This document shows, piece after piece, positions 61,186-64,000 of a stretch of DNA of 64,000 bases. Made by a program: the position numbers and the translations under genes. Position 1 is the first letter of the stretch. Every line of letters begins with the position of its first letter. The stretch comes from Leptospiraceae bacterium (GTDB lineage: Bacteria; Spirochaetota; Leptospiria; Leptospirales; Leptospiraceae). Below the pieces are notes generated by a model. It had not been told where the DNA came from and did not search any database. It saw nothing but the letters and a program-made list of their open reading frames with translations. Where the stretch lies: the NCBI GenBank assembly GCA_016711485.1, contig JADJSX010000008.1, forward strand, positions 62,001 through 126,000, given 5' to 3'.

Positions 61186-61620
61186 TTGATAAAAAAAACT
61201 TCTATACAGGATTATGAATTCCTCGCGAACTTAGAAAAAGAATGTTTTCCCGCCGAAAGTTGGAATCTAAATCAAATTCTATCGCACCATCAATCCCAAA
61301 GTTCTTTTGTTTACTTCCAAGAAAATAATCTCCAAAATCCAGTAGCTTACCTTTTTTTTATAGAAAATTCATTTGAATTGGAAATTTTACGAATCGGTGT
61401 ATCGCCAAAATTCCGTCGATTAGGGATTGCAGATAAATTAATCGCATTTTTGGGAACCTATGCAAAAGAACGAGAAATTATTTTAGAAGTAAAATCAGAA
61501 AATCTTGCAGCAATTGCACTTTATAAAAAAAAAGGCTTTATAGATTTTGCAGTTCGTAAAAGATACTACCCCGATGGAAACGATGCCATATTAATGAAAA
61601 AGGAAAGCAGAAATGATTGA
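61186..61620 (+). CDS. rimI: RimI-like GNAT N-acetyltransferase
   Basis: The 144-residue protein is a GNAT acetyltransferase with the RimI pattern: ECFPAESWNLNQI near the start, LRIGVSPKFRRLGIADKLI (acetyl-CoA-binding RRLGIA) and NLAAIALYKKKGF. RimI acetylates the N-terminus of ribosomal protein S18. The start is TTG 61186, as no ATG fits. The stop overlaps the next gene by 8 bp. Confidence 0.85.
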   Translation: MIKKTSIQDYEFLANLEKECFPAESWNLNQILSHHQSQSSFVYFQENNLQNPVAYLFFIENSFELEILRIGVSPKFRRLGIADKLIAFLGTYAKEREIILEVKSENLAAIALYKKKGFIDFAVRKRYYPDGNDAILMKKESRND

Positions 61621-61963
61621 TAAAGGAAAATTCTTATTTAAAGCAAATCGTTATAAAGATTATTTTGTAAGTTTCGAGTATATGGGAAAAAGCATGCTCG
61701 GTATCTTAGGATATGCAAGTGAAGAAGAACTATGTATTGTCCATAAAGGTATGCATGTAGCAAAAACAACCCAAGACATAAAAGGTTATGTTAAAAAAAG
61801 GGGTGAAAATGAAAGGTATGAGTTCCATGGAAAAACAACTATGATCGAAAATCAAACTCACAAAGGTAGGCACTATACTTTTATTTGGCTGCATTTTGAT
61901 CCTGCTATAAACTTAAGTGAAACTTTGATTGCTTTGGAAATTGCTAGTTTTAGTGATCTATAG
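61613..61963 (+). CDS. Protein of unknown function coupled to rimI
   Basis: The 116-residue product has beta strands (KANRYKDYFVSFEYMGKSML; GYASEEELCIVHKG) and a C-terminal WLHFDPAINLSETLIALE segment, suggesting a PilZ-like small barrel, but key PilZ motifs (RxxxR, DxSxxG) are absent. It overlaps rimI by 8 bp. No signal peptide is seen. Confidence 0.55.
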   Translation: MIDKGKFLFKANRYKDYFVSFEYMGKSMLGILGYASEEELCIVHKGMHVAKTTQDIKGYVKKRGENERYEFHGKTTMIENQTHKGRHYTFIWLHFDPAINLSETLIALEIASFSDL

Positions 61964-61978
61964 TTCATACAGTTGACC

Positions 61979-62018
61979 GCATTAAGCTGCTTTTGGGTGT
62001 GTAAAAGCAGCTTAATGC
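61979..62018. terminator. Strong bidirectional terminator hairpin
   Basis: GCATTAAGCTGCTTTT (61979-61994) and AAAAGCAGCTTAATGC (62003-62018) form a perfect 16-bp stem with an 8-nt loop. It lies between the rimI operon and the convergent transglycosylase gene. Confidence 0.75.
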
Positions 62019-62061
62019 ATCGAAAAAGATACTCTATTTTGAAAATTCAAAGTTGTTAGGT

Positions 62062-62931
62062 TTAATCCGGAATTAGAAAATCATAAGTTTTTCCATTTGA
62101 CACATCAAAGTTATACTTACCTGTTCGAATCCATGGATTATGTAAAATCAAAGTTTTGTAATTTGTTCCATTTGTGATTGCAAATTCTGGTAGGCTACTA
62201 ATTGATTCTTTTACTGATATACTCTTTAGTTTGTAACTAGGATATTGAATATTTTCCGTAAGTTCAAAATTGTATTCCATAGGGTTACTCAGTATTAGCT
62301 TCAATGCAATGATTCGGAACACATACCTTGCTGTTTCTTGATTCAAATATAATTTGTAATAGTCATTTATTTTTTGAGATGTAACTGCATCTTTCATGCC
62401 TTTCTGTCCTCGATTATATGCTGCTGCAACTAACGTCCAGTTGCCGAATTCTTTGTAAGCATCTAATAAATATTTACAAGCAGCGCGTGTTGATTTTATA
62501 AAATGTCGCCTTTCGTCTACATATGTGCTGACTTCAAGTCCGTATCCTTCTGCAGTTCCTTGCATAAATTGCCACACTCCAGCGGCGTTTGCAGATGAGG
62601 TTGCATTTGGATTAAGTGCACTTTCGGCGACTGCGAGATAAAAAAAGTCTTCTGGAACTCCCTCTTCTTTTAGAATTTTTTCTATTGGTTCTTTGTATCG
62701 TTTTACATTTTTATAAATCAATATCGTGGAAGAGTGGTAGTTTTGATTTACGATTAATTCTTTGTCCAAACGTTCTAATACATCTTGGTCTTCTAGTGGA
62801 ACTTTTTCTCCTGCGAAGGTTACGTTTGAGGGAACTTTAGGTGGGCGAACAACAGTTTCCGCGGTTCCATTCGTAACTGTATTACAAGAAAGGGTAATAA
62901 CTAATAATATATGTAAAGGTAAAAATTTCAT
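62062..62931 (-). CDS. MltD-like lytic transglycosylase lipoprotein
   Basis: The 289-residue enzyme has a lipobox (LHILLVITLSC, Cys about 16) and an SLT domain (about 75-215): FFYLAVAESALNPNATSS holds the catalytic Glu (AES), followed by ANAAGVWQFMQGTAEGYGL and VAAAYNRGQKGM. It cleaves peptidoglycan glycan strands to 1,6-anhydro products. LysM domains found in MltD are absent; the tail (about 230-289) is a short beta domain. An SD AAGGATG precedes ATG. Confidence 0.88.
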   Translation of the reverse strand: MKFLPLHILLVITLSCNTVTNGTAETVVRPPKVPSNVTFAGEKVPLEDQDVLERLDKELIVNQNYHSSTILIYKNVKRYKEPIEKILKEEGVPEDFFYLAVAESALNPNATSSANAAGVWQFMQGTAEGYGLEVSTYVDERRHFIKSTRAACKYLLDAYKEFGNWTLVAAAYNRGQKGMKDAVTSQKINDYYKLYLNQETARYVFRIIALKLILSNPMEYNFELTENIQYPSYKLKSISVKESISSLPEFAITNGTNYKTLILHNPWIRTGKYNFDVSNGKTYDFLIPD

Positions 62932-63082
62932 AATTCATCCTTTTTTGTAAATCTTAAATGGGAAATACTTTTTTTATTTAACGAACAACATCCTCAAAAA
63001 TAATTTATTCAGTTCACCTTACTTTATCACTATTATCATTGTTTCACAAAAAAAACGATTTGTGAAGATTAGTTCTTAAATA

Positions 63083-63481
63083 TCACAACATAGTTAAAAA
63101 ATCTTTTTTGCCTAAAGTAGTTGGGACAAATACTACTTCACCCCTCTTTAAAGGTACTTTGGGAATCATCCATCCGACTCCACCGAAAGAAGGTAATATA
63201 TATTTACTCAACATCATCACACCTGGAAAATCAAATCCGGTCGTTGCAATAATGATATTCCCTTTATATTTTGATTTATAAATATCACGAACAAGAAATA
63301 AACCAGAAGTTTGTGTCTCCATAGTAATATCGCTTATTACTGTGTGAAAATTTTCTTTTTGAAATTTTTCCCAACCTTCTTTTGCATTGTATGCTCTTAC
63401 TGTTTCGATATTTTTATTATCAAAAAAAGTTTTAAGATTATTCGCATAACGATCGTTGTCATCTACTATTAATATTTTCAT
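63083..63481 (-). CDS. Single-domain response regulator
   Basis: The 132-residue receiver has ILIVDDNDRYANNL (acidic pair), VISDITMETQTSG (phospho-acceptor Asp) and MIPKVPLKRGEV (Lys). The central part (IIIATTGFDFPGVMML) is less canonical. It overlaps the upstream beta-lactamase-like gene by 4 bp (ATGA), so it is co-translated with it. No kinase is seen within the window. Confidence 0.8.
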   Translation of the reverse strand: MKILIVDDNDRYANNLKTFFDNKNIETVRAYNAKEGWEKFQKENFHTVISDITMETQTSGLFLVRDIYKSKYKGNIIIATTGFDFPGVMMLSKYILPSFGGVGWMIPKVPLKRGEVVFVPTTLGKKDFLTML

Positions 63482-64000
63482 TCGTAAATCCTTTCATAAA
63501 ATCCTGAATAATTTGAAACACCTAATATTGTCTGCGTCAGTGGATGCCAAGTGAATTCGTAGGATCCCGGACCTCCCGGACCACCGAACACATTGATTGT
63601 GCTAGGGGGTAATAAAACTTGCCCACCGCCATCCATTTTAAAAAAAAGTTTGTTATCTTTGTACAATACGGATGCTTTTTTTTGAGTGAGGGGATTTTTA
63701 TAAATACCTTCATACTTTTTATAAATTTCTTCTGTGGGAATTGTTTCACCTGTTTTATGAACGCCTTTTTCTGCACCTACGATGGCAGAAGCTAAATCGC
63801 CTAATTTCCATTGCATAATTACAAGTTGTGTCATTAAGTTATCATCGTATTCAGGCGGATTGGATAAATAAAATACAGCTATATCATATTTGGGAAACAT
63901 TTGTACCCATGCCGCTACATAATTTGCACCGCCAATGTGGAAAAATGTTGTTACTCCTTCTTCGTCACATTCTGTTCTCCAAGCAAGGCCACAGTATTTT
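63478..64000 (-). CDS. Beta-lactamase-family serine hydrolase, C-terminal part (partial)
   Basis: The frame is open to the window edge, so the N-terminus is missing. The visible part, with GLAWRTECDEEGVTTFFHIGG (quoted to 20), AAWVQMFPKYDIAVFYLSN and a C-terminal beta domain (YEGIYKNPLTQKKASVLYKD), matches class C beta-lactamase-like hydrolases, where HIGG corresponds to the H/K-[TS]-G active-site strand. Substrate is unknown; most of these are esterases or peptidases rather than antibiotic-resistance enzymes. The coding frame continues upstream of residue M at 63900. Confidence 0.75.
   Translation of the reverse strand, partial: KYCGLAWRTECDEEGVTTFFHIGGANYVAAWVQMFPKYDIAVFYLSNPPEYDDNLMTQLVIMQWKLGDLASAIVGAEKGVHKTGETIPTEEIYKKYEGIYKNPLTQKKASVLYKDNKLFFKMDGGGQVLLPPSTINVFGGPGGPGSYEFTWHPLTQTILGVSNYSGFYERIYE

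Overview
The window is AT-rich DNA from a Gram-negative bacterium with many lipoproteins. Gene content points to a spirochaete of the Leptospiraceae or a close relative: a plant-type ferredoxin-NADP reductase, ClpS, a FapA/DUF342 protein next to a RemA-like gene and gmk, an LA_1396-like lipoprotein, a HAMP-type adenylate cyclase and an MltD-like lipoprotein. This placement is inference from gene families; no rRNA or tRNA is present to confirm it.

Layout. 1-2.8 kb: end of an RlpA-like gene, an adenylate cyclase and a lipoprotein. 3.1-10.7 kb: a long co-directional run (fapA-like, membrane protein, remA-like, gmk, rsmD, two unknown exported proteins). 10.7-24.9 kb: mostly single housekeeping or envelope genes (sialic-acid-type synthase, clpS, FNR plus a PC4-like protein, LTA-synthase-like enzyme, esterase, DUF2459, HigBA, S41 protease, nadB, a membrane protein, a small Cys-rich exported protein).

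25.1-49.4 kb is the remarkable part: five tandem paralogues of about 1400-1490 codons. Each has a signal peptide, a caspase-like (C14) domain with His/Cys dyad, a middle region, an array of 13-16 repeats of 29 residues (87 bp), and a charged C-terminal tail. In copies 1-3 the repeats are nearly identical in DNA except at a few codons that vary freely and in different combinations. Each copy has the same TTGACA-28 nt-ATG start arrangement with no ribosome-binding site, a perfect DNA palindrome inside the coding sequence just after the signal peptide, and a second palindrome in a variable linker. Copy 4 is broken by two homopolymer frameshifts. A DUF2283/PBECR-like pair lies between copies 1 and 2, and a three-gene HipBST toxin-antitoxin operon with clear operators lies between copies 4 and 5.

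49.4-57.2 kb is a degraded accessory zone. It holds a decayed histidine kinase and response regulator beside an intact kinase/regulator pair, a thioredoxin-like gene whose start is put out of frame by a C10 tract, VapBC-like and broken DUF433/DUF5615 toxin-antitoxin genes, a DUF559 nuclease-like gene, and several palindromic miniature repeats. 57-64 kb returns to ordinary genes (DUF2905, DUF4436-like, NTF2-like, dprA, TPR lipoprotein, rimI, lytic transglycosylase, response regulator, beta-lactamase-like partial).

Best candidate for an undescribed system: the exported caspase-repeat array. Its high-identity repeats with hypervariable codons resemble, by analogy only, recognition repeats of fungal and bacterial self/non-self or immune receptors.
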